In this document: positions 1 through 5,868 of the stretch, piece by piece
How positions within the stretch are numbered: the first letter of the stretch is position 1
How the letters are laid out: every line of letters starts with the position of its first letter
Source of the DNA: Anaerolineae bacterium
GTDB taxonomy: Bacteria; Chloroflexota; Anaerolineae; Aggregatilineales; Phototrophicaceae
Direction of reading: 5' to 3'
Length of the DNA stretch: 8,022 nucleotides
Assembly (NCBI GenBank): GCA_014379235.1
Contig: JACMMD010000144.1
Span: forward strand, 1-8,022
Translations under genes and position numbers: made by a program
Notes under the pieces: generated by a model
What the model saw: the letters and a program-made list of their open reading frames with translations, nothing else
Databases searched by the model: none
Told to the model about the DNA's origin: nothing

Positions 1-7
1 ACAATTA

Positions 8-265
8 ATGAGCAAGCGAGACAAACTTAGGCAGCGTATCGAACAGAATCCCAAGAATGTCGCGTTTCGAGACTTGCGAACTTTGCTAGAGGCTTATGGA
101 TTTGAACTTAAGCGCACTAAGGGCAGTCATCATTCATTCGTGAGAAGAATTGCTGGTCAGGGAATTTTGCTGGTAATACCTTACCAACAGCCGTTACAAG
201 CGGTTTATGTGAAGAAAGCGCTTGAATTTATCAAGCAGATCGAAGCGGAGGAAGAGGATGAATAA
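8..265 (+). CDS. hicA: HicA-family mRNA interferase toxin
   Basis: An 85-residue protein that looks like the toxin of a type II HicAB system. HicA toxins are small double-stranded-RNA-binding-fold ribonucleases that cleave mRNA and are neutralised by HicB. The core is the LRTLLEAYGFELKRTKGSHHSF stretch at about residues 23-44. It carries the family GSHH motif at residues 39-42, whose second His (H42) aligns with the catalytic His of known HicA proteins. A basic, helical extension of about 20 residues precedes this core, so the protein is longer than the compact 55-65-residue HicA type. The C-terminus is very acidic (EAEEEDE). The ATG at 8 is the only sensible start, but just seven bases of upstream sequence are present, so its promoter and ribosome binding site lie outside the window. 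Its last 8 bases overlap hicB. Base composition is AT-richer than the rest of the window (about 45% GC in 61-180), which fits acquisition by transfer. The family is clear; activity is inferred. Confidence 0.88.
   Translation: MSKRDKLRQRIEQNPKNVAFRDLRTLLEAYGFELKRTKGSHHSFVRRIAGQGILLVIPYQQPLQAVYVKKALEFIKQIEAEEEDE
247..251 (+). promoter_or_regulatory. Ribosome binding site deciding the hicB start
   Basis: GGAGG lies inside the end of hicA, six bases before the ATG at 258. It supports the 73-residue HicB over the longer in-frame reading from 222 and indicates coupled translation with the toxin. Confidence 0.7.
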
Positions 266-479
266 AGAACTAGAATATTATCTCACTCTGCCTTATAGCA
301 TTGTACTAACGCCAGACGAAGATGGCTATTGGTTTGCCGAAATACCAAGTTTACCGGGATGCATGACACAGGGCGCTTCCCGTATCGAAGCGTTAGAAAT
401 GATCGAAGAAGCTAAAGCGCTGTGGTTAGAAACCGCTTTGGCAGAAGGAATTGATATTCCCGAACCGATTGCGCGCTAA
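258..479 (+). CDS. hicB: HicB-family antitoxin (short form)
   Basis: A 73-residue partner of HicA, expected to bind and block the toxin. The sequence shows the HicB partial-RNase-H-like fold: a first strand (YSIVLTPDEDGYWFAEIP, about residues 13-30), the family signature LPGCMTQG at 32-39, then a helix with an EA-rich face ending in an LAEG-type stretch. There is no extra C-terminal ribbon-helix-helix or HTH domain, so DNA binding and autorepression by this protein alone are doubtful. I chose the ATG at 258, although an in-frame ATG exists at 222. The 258 start gives the canonical HicB N-terminus, has GGAGG at 247-251 with six bases of spacing, and makes a short overlap with hicA that suits translational coupling. 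The 222 start would add 12 basic residues read from inside hicA. The stop lies only 15 bases from the convergent response-regulator stop. Confidence 0.86.
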   Translation: MNKELEYYLTLPYSIVLTPDEDGYWFAEIPSLPGCMTQGASRIEALEMIEEAKALWLETALAEGIDIPEPIAR

Positions 480-494
480 AGATGGGTCTCTACT

Positions 495-917
495 CTAGTA
501 TGTCTCCCACACGGGTTCACCGGCGAGGATGCGTTTGATCTGGCGCGGGAAACGCGCACGGCTGATGGGCTTGCCGATGAAACCATCGAAGCCTGCCGCC
601 ATGCACTTGGGGATTTCGGTGTCGGCGTCTTGCGCGGTGACGGCTACAATCAACACTTTACTCAGCTTTTGATCGGCGCGGAATTTCTTAAGGATTTCGT
701 AGCCGGTGGTGCGCGGCAGGTTGATGTCGAGGAAGATAATGTCCGGCGCGGGCTTCATGGCGCGGGCCAGTTCGACCACACCATCGCCCGTCGTGTTGAT
801 GTACGACTTCATGCCCAGATAGCGCATCATCACGCCGATGATGGCCATACCGCCAGCATCATCTTCCACTGCCAGCGCGCTTACCTTCGTGAAGTCAAAC
901 TCTCGCGTTTGCACCAT
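495..917 (-). CDS. Single-domain response regulator (CheY/Spo0F-like)
   Basis: A 140-residue stand-alone receiver domain with no output domain. All phosphotransfer residues are visible: the acidic triplet EDD at 18-20 that binds Mg, the phospho-acceptor Asp64 in FLDINLP, Thr94 in AVTA, and Lys116 in GKPI. It should therefore be a competent phosphate acceptor that acts by protein contact or passes phosphate onward in a relay. The ATG at 917 is preferred because GGAGG stands nine bases upstream. An in-frame ATG at 950 would add 11 residues and has no visible ribosome binding site. The gene is on the same strand as, and downstream of, the large histidine kinase at 1185-3677, which lacks a receiver of its own, so the two are a likely pair. 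The roughly 270-base gap between them, with its own promoter candidate, suggests it can also be expressed separately. The specific output is unknown. Confidence 0.9.
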   Translation of the reverse strand: MVQTREFDFTKVSALAVEDDAGGMAIIGVMMRYLGMKSYINTTGDGVVELARAMKPAPDIIFLDINLPRTTGYEILKKFRADQKLSKVLIVAVTAQDADTEIPKCMAAGFDGFIGKPISRARFPRQIKRILAGEPVWETY

Positions 918-926
918 GATTACGAG

Positions 927-931
927 CCTCC
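927..931 (-). promoter_or_regulatory. Ribosome binding site of the response regulator
   Basis: GGAGG on the minus strand, nine bases before the ATG at 917. It is the reason for preferring that start over the one at 950, which has no such site. Confidence 0.6.
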
Positions 932-1027
932 GGCCAGACTTCTCCGGCATTTATATTGAATAACCCCTGACTTGTGGGGGATTGCTTAATATGGATTTTA
1001 TGAACAGATAACGTATGTGAAGATGAT

Positions 1028-1056
1028 AGCTTAATCATTTCTTACGTAAATGTCAA
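1028..1056 (-). promoter_or_regulatory. Weak candidate promoter for the response regulator
   Basis: Reading the minus strand, a perfect -35 hexamer TTGACA (1056-1051) is followed after 17 bases by TAAGCT (1033-1028), a poor -10 (three of six matches to TATAAT). Another TTGACA at 1090-1085 and a TTGACG at 1130-1125 lie further upstream without better -10 partners. The position between the kinase and the response regulator fits independent expression of the latter. Support is consensus matching only. Confidence 0.3.
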
Positions 1057-1138
1057 AAGTAAATGCGCTTTATGCCTGCAAATTTGTCAACTCTAACGGA
1101 TTCCAATGCTGCGCTTACATTTTTCGTCAATTTTCCTT

Positions 1139-1166
1139 GTAGGGGCAAGGTGCGCCTTGCCCCTAC
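1139..1166. repeat. Perfect 12-bp palindrome, TAGGGGC-type
   Basis: The left arm GTAGGGGCAAGG (1139-1150) and right arm CCTTGCCCCTAC (1155-1166) are exact reverse complements around a TGCG loop. It lies 18 bases past the kinase stop codon, so it could stop or process the kinase transcript or protect its 3' end. Neither strand shows a run of T directly after the stem, so a classical intrinsic terminator is not supported. It shares its TAGGGGC ends with two palindromes near 5918-6012, which suggests a dispersed intergenic repeat family rather than a gene-specific element. Confidence 0.7.
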
Positions 1167-1184
1167 CATCACGCTGTTTATCAT

Positions 1185-3677
1185 TTAGGCGATAAAACTC
1201 GTGACTGGTTTGTTGATTTGTGGCTGAGGCCGCAACGGCAGCGAAAAACTAAAGGTGCTGCCAACGCTGAATTCGGTTTGAACGGTGATCTGTCCGCCGT
1301 GTGCTTCCACCAGATGCTTGGAGATCGGCAGACCTAGCCCTGTGCCTTCGATACCAAGCTGCTTGGCGCGGTTGGTACGCTCGAACGACTCGAACAACTT
1401 GTCGAGTTCGTCTTCGGGGATGCCCATTCCGGTATCTTTGACGGCGATGTTGAGATGGCCGTCATCGTGGGTCACGATCAAGCGCACTTCGCCTTCCAGC
1501 GTGAACTTGATGGCGTTGCTCAACAGGTTAATCAATACCTGTCGGATGCGGCGGCCATCCATCGTCACCATCGGCAAATCCGGCGCGATGTCGGTGACGA
1601 GCGTGACTTGATCTTCCTTGCTTTCCAGTAGCGATTGTACAGAGTCTACGGCGTCGTCGATGATGATGCTGATGTCGGCCTGCTGGATAGTCAACTGCAT
1701 TTCGCCCGCTTCGATTTTGCTCACGTCGAGCAGATCGTTAATCAGATACAACAGATGTTCGGCACTGCGAATGGTCTGGTTCAGGCGCGAAACTTGGTCA
1801 TCGTTGACATCGCCAAACATGCCGACGCGCATAAAATCCATGTTGTTGATAATCAGATTAAGCGGCGTTCGCAGCTCGTGGGTCACACTGGCCAGAAAGC
1901 GCGTCTTGACCGTGTTGGCACGTTCGGCTTCCTTCATGGCGCTGTCACGCTGAACGTATAGCTGCGCGTTACGCACCATTGGCGAGGCGAGGTTGGCGAA
2001 CAACGTCAGCAAGCGCTGGTCGTTTTCGTCAAAAGCGCGGGCATCGCGTTTGCGCCCGACGACTACTGCGCCCATCGGTTTGTTCATGTAGGTGAGCGGC
2101 ACAACCATCGCCTGCTGCATCGATGGTTCGGAAAGGCGGCGGTTCACCGTGCCTGACCAACTGAGGTAATCCGCAACAATGATCGGGCTGTTTTCGATCA
2201 CGGCGCGGCCCGCTAACCCTTCGTTGACGTTCATCGTCATGTTGAGGCGGGTCGGGTCGGGCGAGGTGGTAGCGACGAGTTGCAGTTCGGTTTGGTCATC
2301 GGACAGCAGCCAGATACCGCAGTAACTGGCTTCCAGCAGCGCGACCACACGCTCCGCCAGTGTTTGCAGCACGGCGACCAGTTGAAACGCGGTCACGACA
2401 GACAGCGACGCATCGTACACGGCGCGCAGTTCGCCCGCGTTGGTGTCGGCTTCTTCACGGGCGACTTGCAGTTCTTGAGTACGCTCGGTCACGCGCTTTT
2501 CAAGGGTGCGGCTCCAGCGTGAGAGTTCTTCGTAGGAGTGCGCGAGGTTCTTCTTCATATCTTCGAGCGCCCGCGCTAGGCGGCCAACCTCGTCTTTGCG
2601 GGTCTGGTAGCCGACGTGGTAACGCATGTCGCCAGAGCCGATTTCCTGCGCGGCGGTGCTCATGTTCAGCAGGGGACGTGAGAGGGTGACATCGGCAAAG
2701 CGCGAGATCATCCAGCCGAGTACGATTGTGCCCAGTAGAATCACGAATGCCGTTTGGAAAACGCCCTGCGAGAACGAGCTTTGCAGCGAAAACTGCGGCA
2801 CGACGCTGATAAGCTGCCAGCCTGTGAATGGCATCTGGCTGCGGATGATTATGGCCGGGCGTCCCTCATTGAACGGGTCATCTATAGTGGCTGGCGCGGA
2901 CGTATCGACATTCTGATTAGCGGCACTGGCGCTCAAGATGCCGTCAATGGCAGTTGGCACAGCGGTTAGAGTGTTTAAGGCCGGTAGATCGAATGTGGCG
3001 ACAATGCCGCCTGTATCGCTGACCAGCAAACTATATCCCGGCTGAACCTCGGCGTTGAACTGTTCGCGCATGATGGCTTCAATGGTGTCCGTCGTGACGT
3101 CCACCCAGATCACGCCGATGGACTGCGCGCTTGTGCCACGATAAGGCACGGCCACCGAAATCACCGGGCGACGATCTCCCAAAAAGCCGCGATCCGGCCC
3201 ATGCCAAGCGCTTTCTTGCCCGCGCCGGAAGCCTTCTACGGTATTCAAAAACCATGTTGTTGATGGCAGAGGATTGTTGATGTAATGGGCCATCGGCGCG
3301 ATAGACGACGGTTCTTGTGGGCGGCGAAACATGACGATCTGATGGCCATCGCGGAAGGATGTATAGACGTTGATGCGCTCAAGCGTGCTGTCGCCATCGA
3401 GCATGTTATTGGCGGTGGGCCATAACAGCGTGACGGGCGATTCGGCGCGGTGTTCCATCGTGTCGGCTAAGGCGCGGGCGGTGGTGGCGATGGATTGCAA
3501 CTGCGTATCCAGCATATTCGCCAGCGCTTGATTATGCTCGACAAACGCGCTTTCGGTCTGGCGGCGCAGCGTGCCAGCAACGGAGTTGATGACGATGGCG
3601 GCCACGACTACGGCGGACAGGATGCTGATGATAATGACGATTGAGACCAACCGACGACGTATGCTGCCAGCGAACAT
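1185..3677 (-). CDS. Membrane sensor histidine kinase (Cache-HAMP-GAF-HisKA-HATPase)
   Basis: An 830-residue inner-membrane sensor kinase. Domains in order: a first membrane helix at about 11-31 after a basic start (SIRRRL); an extracytoplasmic double-Cache-like sensor at about 37-295 (WFLNTVEGF, then VISVAVPYRG and GVIWVDVTTDTI); a second membrane helix at about 306-326; HAMP at about 326-380; a coiled coil to about 410; a GAF domain at about 415-570; HisKA with the H-box FLASVTHELRTPLN and phospho-acceptor His600; and HATPase_c with the N-box (N717 and N721), G1 DTGMGIP (748-754), F-box LFESFER (761-767) and G2 GTGLG (778-782). All catalytic motifs are intact. Two sensing inputs are thus likely, an external ligand through Cache and an internal one through GAF. 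The ATG at 3677 is chosen because AAAGGG lies six bases before it and the membrane helix follows at once. The reading frame continues in-frame up to 3806 but would add 43 polar residues. It probably phosphorylates the receiver protein encoded downstream; the ligand is unknown. Confidence 0.93.
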   Translation of the reverse strand: MFAGSIRRRLVSIVIIISILSAVVVAAIVINSVAGTLRRQTESAFVEHNQALANMLDTQLQSIATTARALADTMEHRAESPVTLLWPTANNMLDGDSTLERINVYTSFRDGHQIVMFRRPQEPSSIAPMAHYINNPLPSTTWFLNTVEGFRRGQESAWHGPDRGFLGDRRPVISVAVPYRGTSAQSIGVIWVDVTTDTIEAIMREQFNAEVQPGYSLLVSDTGGIVATFDLPALNTLTAVPTAIDGILSASAANQNVDTSAPATIDDPFNEGRPAIIIRSQMPFTGWQLISVVPQFSLQSSFSQGVFQTAFVILLGTIVLGWMISRFADVTLSRPLLNMSTAAQEIGSGDMRYHVGYQTRKDEVGRLARALEDMKKNLAHSYEELSRWSRTLEKRVTERTQELQVAREEADTNAGELRAVYDASLSVVTAFQLVAVLQTLAERVVALLEASYCGIWLLSDDQTELQLVATTSPDPTRLNMTMNVNEGLAGRAVIENSPIIVADYLSWSGTVNRRLSEPSMQQAMVVPLTYMNKPMGAVVVGRKRDARAFDENDQRLLTLFANLASPMVRNAQLYVQRDSAMKEAERANTVKTRFLASVTHELRTPLNLIINNMDFMRVGMFGDVNDDQVSRLNQTIRSAEHLLYLINDLLDVSKIEAGEMQLTIQQADISIIIDDAVDSVQSLLESKEDQVTLVTDIAPDLPMVTMDGRRIRQVLINLLSNAIKFTLEGEVRLIVTHDDGHLNIAVKDTGMGIPEDELDKLFESFERTNRAKQLGIEGTGLGLPISKHLVEAHGGQITVQTEFSVGSTFSFSLPLRPQPQINKPVTSFIA

Positions 3678-3747
3678 AGAGTGCCCTTTGTTATTCAGGC
3701 ATGATGAATTAATTAAGATTGTAGAGGAGAACACCGCATAATTGTTT

Positions 3748-3777
3748 GTTGATTGTGTATGAGGATGGGTTGATTGT
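3748..3777. repeat. Direct repeat GTTGATTGT, 21 bp apart
   Basis: Two identical 9-mers, 3748-3756 and 3769-3777, have starts exactly 21 bp apart (two helical turns, same face of the DNA). They lie in the divergent region, about 70-100 bases before the kinase start. This is the geometry of a tandem activator site, for example for a response-regulator dimer. No binding protein can be named from the sequence. Confidence 0.35.
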
Positions 3778-3823
3778 AGTAGGCGTGCGGCTTGCTGCGC
3801 TTCCAAATTGGCGTTGGTATGAT

Positions 3824-3852
3824 TTTACGCGGGAGCAGTCCCCTGCTATAAT
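3824..3852 (+). promoter_or_regulatory. Sigma70-type promoter of the tsaE-tsaB-rimI cluster
   Basis: A perfect -10 TATAAT (3847-3852) is preceded by a 17-base spacer and the -35 hexamer TTTACG (3824-3829; four of six matches to TTGACA). Transcription would begin near 3859 and leave a leader of about 58 bases before the tsaE GTG. An inverted repeat AGCAG/CTGCT (3834-3838, 3843-3847) lies in the spacer and touches the -10 box. Confidence 0.55.
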
Positions 3853-3916
3853 TCGAACATGATTAGCCGCCGGCCACATCTGTGCCACGCGCACCACTCA
3901 CGAGCAAACGCAAACT

Positions 3917-4429
3917 GTGCCCATCCTCAGAGAAGGCGAACTCGATCTCATCAGCCACAGCGCCGAGCAAACGCAGCGTTTGGGGGCGCGTTTAGGCGGC
4001 CTGCTGCAAGCGGGAGACATCCTGTGCTTATCCGGCGATATGGGCGCGGGCAAGACCGTATTCGCTGCTGGTATCGGCAAAGGTTGGGGCACGAAACTGG
4101 CGCTCACCAGCCCGACGTTCAACCTTGTTCATGAGCATTCGCGGGAGAGAGACACGCTGCGTCTGTATCATCTCGATTGCTACCGCCTGCGCGGCATCGC
4201 GGATGCCGAAAGCATCGGACTGACCGACATCCTTGATAACCTGTCACGCGGACGCGGTGCGGTGATTTTAGAGTGGCCGGAAAATATTGAAGCTATGCTG
4301 CCAGAACAACGGCTGTGGATTGAACTGCGCGCCCTCGAACCCACACGCCGAAACTTCACTTTTGAAGCGCGTGGCAAACGTTATGAAGAACTCGTGGCGC
4401 GTTTTCGTGAACAGATATTTGGGGCATAA
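3917..4429 (+). CDS. tsaE: tRNA t6A biosynthesis ATPase TsaE
   Basis: A 170-residue P-loop protein. TsaE is the ATPase that works with TsaB and TsaD to transfer the threonylcarbamoyl group to A37 of ANN-decoding tRNAs in the cytoplasm. Visible motifs are the Walker A GDMGAGKT (residues 40-47), the family TSPTF (64-68), YHLDCYRL (84-91, the usual H-x-D-x-Y-R-L element) and ILEWPE (117-122). The length is a little above the usual 150-160. The start is a GTG at 3917. No ATG exists upstream in this frame before a stop codon at 3860-3862, and the next ATG lies inside the Walker motif. No Shine-Dalgarno sequence is evident. It is the first gene of the plus-strand cluster, behind the promoter at 3824-3852, and its stop codon directly abuts a heptamer repeat array. 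TsaD and TsaC are not in this window. The identification is secure; the exact start is less so. Confidence 0.94.
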   Translation: MPILREGELDLISHSAEQTQRLGARLGGLLQAGDILCLSGDMGAGKTVFAAGIGKGWGTKLALTSPTFNLVHEHSRERDTLRLYHLDCYRLRGIADAESIGLTDILDNLSRGRGAVILEWPENIEAMLPEQRLWIELRALEPTRRNFTFEARGKRYEELVARFREQIFGA

Positions 4430-4520
4430 AAGCTATTAGCCCTAAGCTGTTAGCTATCAGCTAAAACAAATGCTGAACGCTAATGGCTAAAAGCTAATCG
4501 CTAACTGCTAAAAGCTATAT
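4430..4520. repeat. Inverted heptanucleotide repeat array filling the tsaE-tsaB gap
   Basis: The array begins on the base after the tsaE stop and ends two bases before the tsaB ATG. Bases 4430-4464 are five contiguous 7-mers of the form (T/A/C)AGCNNN, such as TAGCCCT and TAGCTAT. Then come seven AT-rich bases (4465-4471), then seven contiguous 7-mers in the opposite orientation at 4472-4520, mostly GCTAANN, such as GCTAATG, GCTAATC and GCTAACT. The halves can pair: AGCTATTAGCC at 4432-4442 is complementary to GGCTAAAAGCT at 4485-4495 in 10 of 11 positions. A folded transcript would place a stem next to the tsaB start. Related heptamers occur at 5869-5910. Short tandem heptanucleotide repeats are known from cyanobacteria (STRR); whether these are the same kind is not shown. 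Confidence 0.75.
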
Positions 4521-4522
4521 AT

Positions 4523-5200
4523 ATGCTACTCGCAATTGATACCGCAACCCGATACATGAGCCTCGCGCTGCACGATGGCAATTCATTGCTGGCCGAACAG
4601 ACGTGGCCGACGGATAACAATCACTCGGTGGAGTTAGCGCCATCAGTACGAACGCTGCTGCAACGCTGCGAGGTTTCCATCGAGCAGTTGACCGGAGTGG
4701 CGGTGTCCATCGGGCCGGGATCATACACCGGACTGCGTATCGGTGTGGCGCTGGCCAAAGGTATTGCGTCGGCGCGCAAACTGCCGCTCGTGGGCATCTC
4801 CACGTTGGATATTTTAGCGGCGGGGCATCCACAGGTTCGCGGCGGATTGGTGGCAGTGGTACAGGCCGGACGCGGACGCATCATCGCGGCGAGTTATCGC
4901 TGGCGCAAAGAGAGTTGGGCGCAGCGTAGTGAGCCGATGCTGATGGACTGGGAAACGCTGATCGCCAGCATCGACGGCCCGGCGCACATCACGGGCGAAG
5001 TCGATGAGCAAGGTCGCGCCGCTATCGAGAACACCCAAGATCAGGCGTGGCCCATGACGCTTGCTCCCGCGGCCTATCGTTTGCGGCGGGCAGGTTTCCT
5101 CGCTGACGAAGCATGGAGTCTACTGCGAGGGGGTAAACCAGAACAGTTCGAGGCGGCGCGAGTCACGCCTGTCTACGTGAAAACGAAGGACACACCGTGA
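4523..5200 (+). CDS. tsaB: tRNA t6A biosynthesis protein TsaB
   Basis: A 225-residue ASKHA-fold protein, the scaffold that pairs with TsaD in the t6A threonylcarbamoyl transferase. It opens with the family N-terminus LLAIDTAT (2-9), then HSVEL at 34-38, the hallmark GPGSYTGLRIG (64-74) and an AGRGRIIAASY element (115-125), and ends with VTPVYVK (214-220), matching the usual PxYxR/K tail. Length is typical. The ATG at 4523 gives exactly the expected N-terminus, but no Shine-Dalgarno sequence precedes it: the upstream bases are a heptamer repeat array. Translation may therefore depend on coupling to tsaE, 93 bases away, or on a non-SD route. The stop overlaps the rimI GTG by four bases (GTGA), so rimI is probably coupled to it. 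Confidence 0.95.
   Translation: MLLAIDTATRYMSLALHDGNSLLAEQTWPTDNNHSVELAPSVRTLLQRCEVSIEQLTGVAVSIGPGSYTGLRIGVALAKGIASARKLPLVGISTLDILAAGHPQVRGGLVAVVQAGRGRIIAASYRWRKESWAQRSEPMLMDWETLIASIDGPAHITGEVDEQGRAAIENTQDQAWPMTLAPAAYRLRRAGFLADEAWSLLRGGKPEQFEAARVTPVYVKTKDTP
5186..5190 (+). promoter_or_regulatory. Ribosome binding site of rimI
   Basis: AAGGA lies six bases before the GTG at 5197, inside the end of tsaB. It supports the GTG start, which overlaps the tsaB stop as GTGA. Confidence 0.5.
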
Positions 5201-5868
5201 GTTTGCTGCTGCGTTATATGCGCTTAGGCGATGTGGATCGAGTGGTGGAGATAGACCGCCTCTCGTTCGACAGCGCATGGTCGGCGCGCTCCTATGTTTA
5301 CGAAGTCAGCGAATCGTCTTACAGCCATATGGTTTCGTTGGAGCAGTTCGCGCCCAAGCCAGAGCATCCGTCTCCACGCTGGCGGCGTTGGCTGCGAACT
5401 TTGAGCGGCGAAACGCCTATCACCACCAGTACGAGTAACGGCAATGGCAGCAACAGCGCGAACGGCAGCGGTCAAAGCGGCGTTCATTTGGTCAATGAGG
5501 TTGTCGGTTACGGCGGCTTGTGGCATATCGCAGACGAGGCGCACATCAGCACGATTGCCGTTCATCCCATTTATCGCGGGCGCGGTTGGGGCGAAATTTT
5601 GCTGGCGGCGATGGTTCGGCGCGGGCTGACGTTGGACGCTCAATATATCGTGTTGGAAGTGCGCGTGAGCAATGCCGCCGCGCAAAACCTGTACCGCAAA
5701 TATGGCTTCGAGGTCGCGGGCGTGAAGCCCAAATACTATCGCAACAACAATGAGGATGCCTACGACATGCGCCTCGACATCACGCCGACCATGCGTGATA
5801 CGTTCGAGAGCCGCTACGCCGCATTGCAAACGCGCTTCCACTTCACGGATTTCTATACGGCGCAATAG
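5197..5868 (+). CDS. rimI: RimI-like GNAT N-acetyltransferase with low-complexity insert
   Basis: A 223-residue acetyltransferase, which by family acetylates the N-terminal alanine of ribosomal protein S18. The catalytic part is classic RimI: VVGYGGLW (102-109), EAHISTIAVHP (114-124), the acetyl-CoA loop RGRGWG (127-132), LEVRVSN (153-159) with the candidate base Glu154, and LYRKYGF (165-171) with Tyr166. It is clearly longer than the roughly 150-residue enterobacterial RimI. One cause is an insert at about residues 50-97 containing a basic patch (RWRRWLR) and then a Ser/Asn/Gly/Thr-rich run at 76-95 (bases 5422-5481). The other is a C-terminal tail after about 194. The insert lies before the core acetyl-CoA fold, so activity is plausible. 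The GTG at 5197 overlaps the tsaB stop. Clustering of rimI with t6A genes is common in bacteria. The ribosomal target is inferred from the family. Confidence 0.9.
   Translation: MSLLLRYMRLGDVDRVVEIDRLSFDSAWSARSYVYEVSESSYSHMVSLEQFAPKPEHPSPRWRRWLRTLSGETPITTSTSNGNGSNSANGSGQSGVHLVNEVVGYGGLWHIADEAHISTIAVHPIYRGRGWGEILLAAMVRRGLTLDAQYIVLEVRVSNAAAQNLYRKYGFEVAGVKPKYYRNNNEDAYDMRLDITPTMRDTFESRYAALQTRFHFTDFYTAQ

Noticed and set aside
222..257. A longer HicB starting at 222
   Set aside because: This stretch overlaps the hicA coding end in another frame, gives an atypical basic extension, and has a worse ribosome binding site than the ATG at 258.
480..494. Terminator between hicB and the response regulator
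   Set aside because: Only 15 bases separate the two convergent stop codons and no stem-loop can be formed there.
630..959. A 109-codon open frame on the plus strand
   Set aside because: It is antisense to the response regulator, whose phosphorylation residues are all present.
1139..1166. Classical intrinsic terminator
   Set aside because: The stem is excellent, but neither strand has a T run after it, so it is listed as a repeat instead.
3678..3806. A 43-residue N-terminal extension of the histidine kinase from the ATG at 3806
   Set aside because: The added residues are polar and unlike a kinase N-terminus. The ATG at 3677 has AAAGGG six bases before it and leads straight into the first membrane helix.
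3859..4134. A plus-strand open frame starting at the predicted transcription start
   Set aside because: It runs in another frame across the tsaE P-loop region and its translation is low-complexity and basic, with no recognisable motif.
4430..4520. CRISPR array
   Set aside because: Units are 7 bases with no unique spacers of 25-40 bases between them, and no cas genes are present.
5224..5865. A 213-codon open frame on the minus strand
   Set aside because: It is antisense to rimI, which has full acetyltransferase motifs; the opposite frame shows none.
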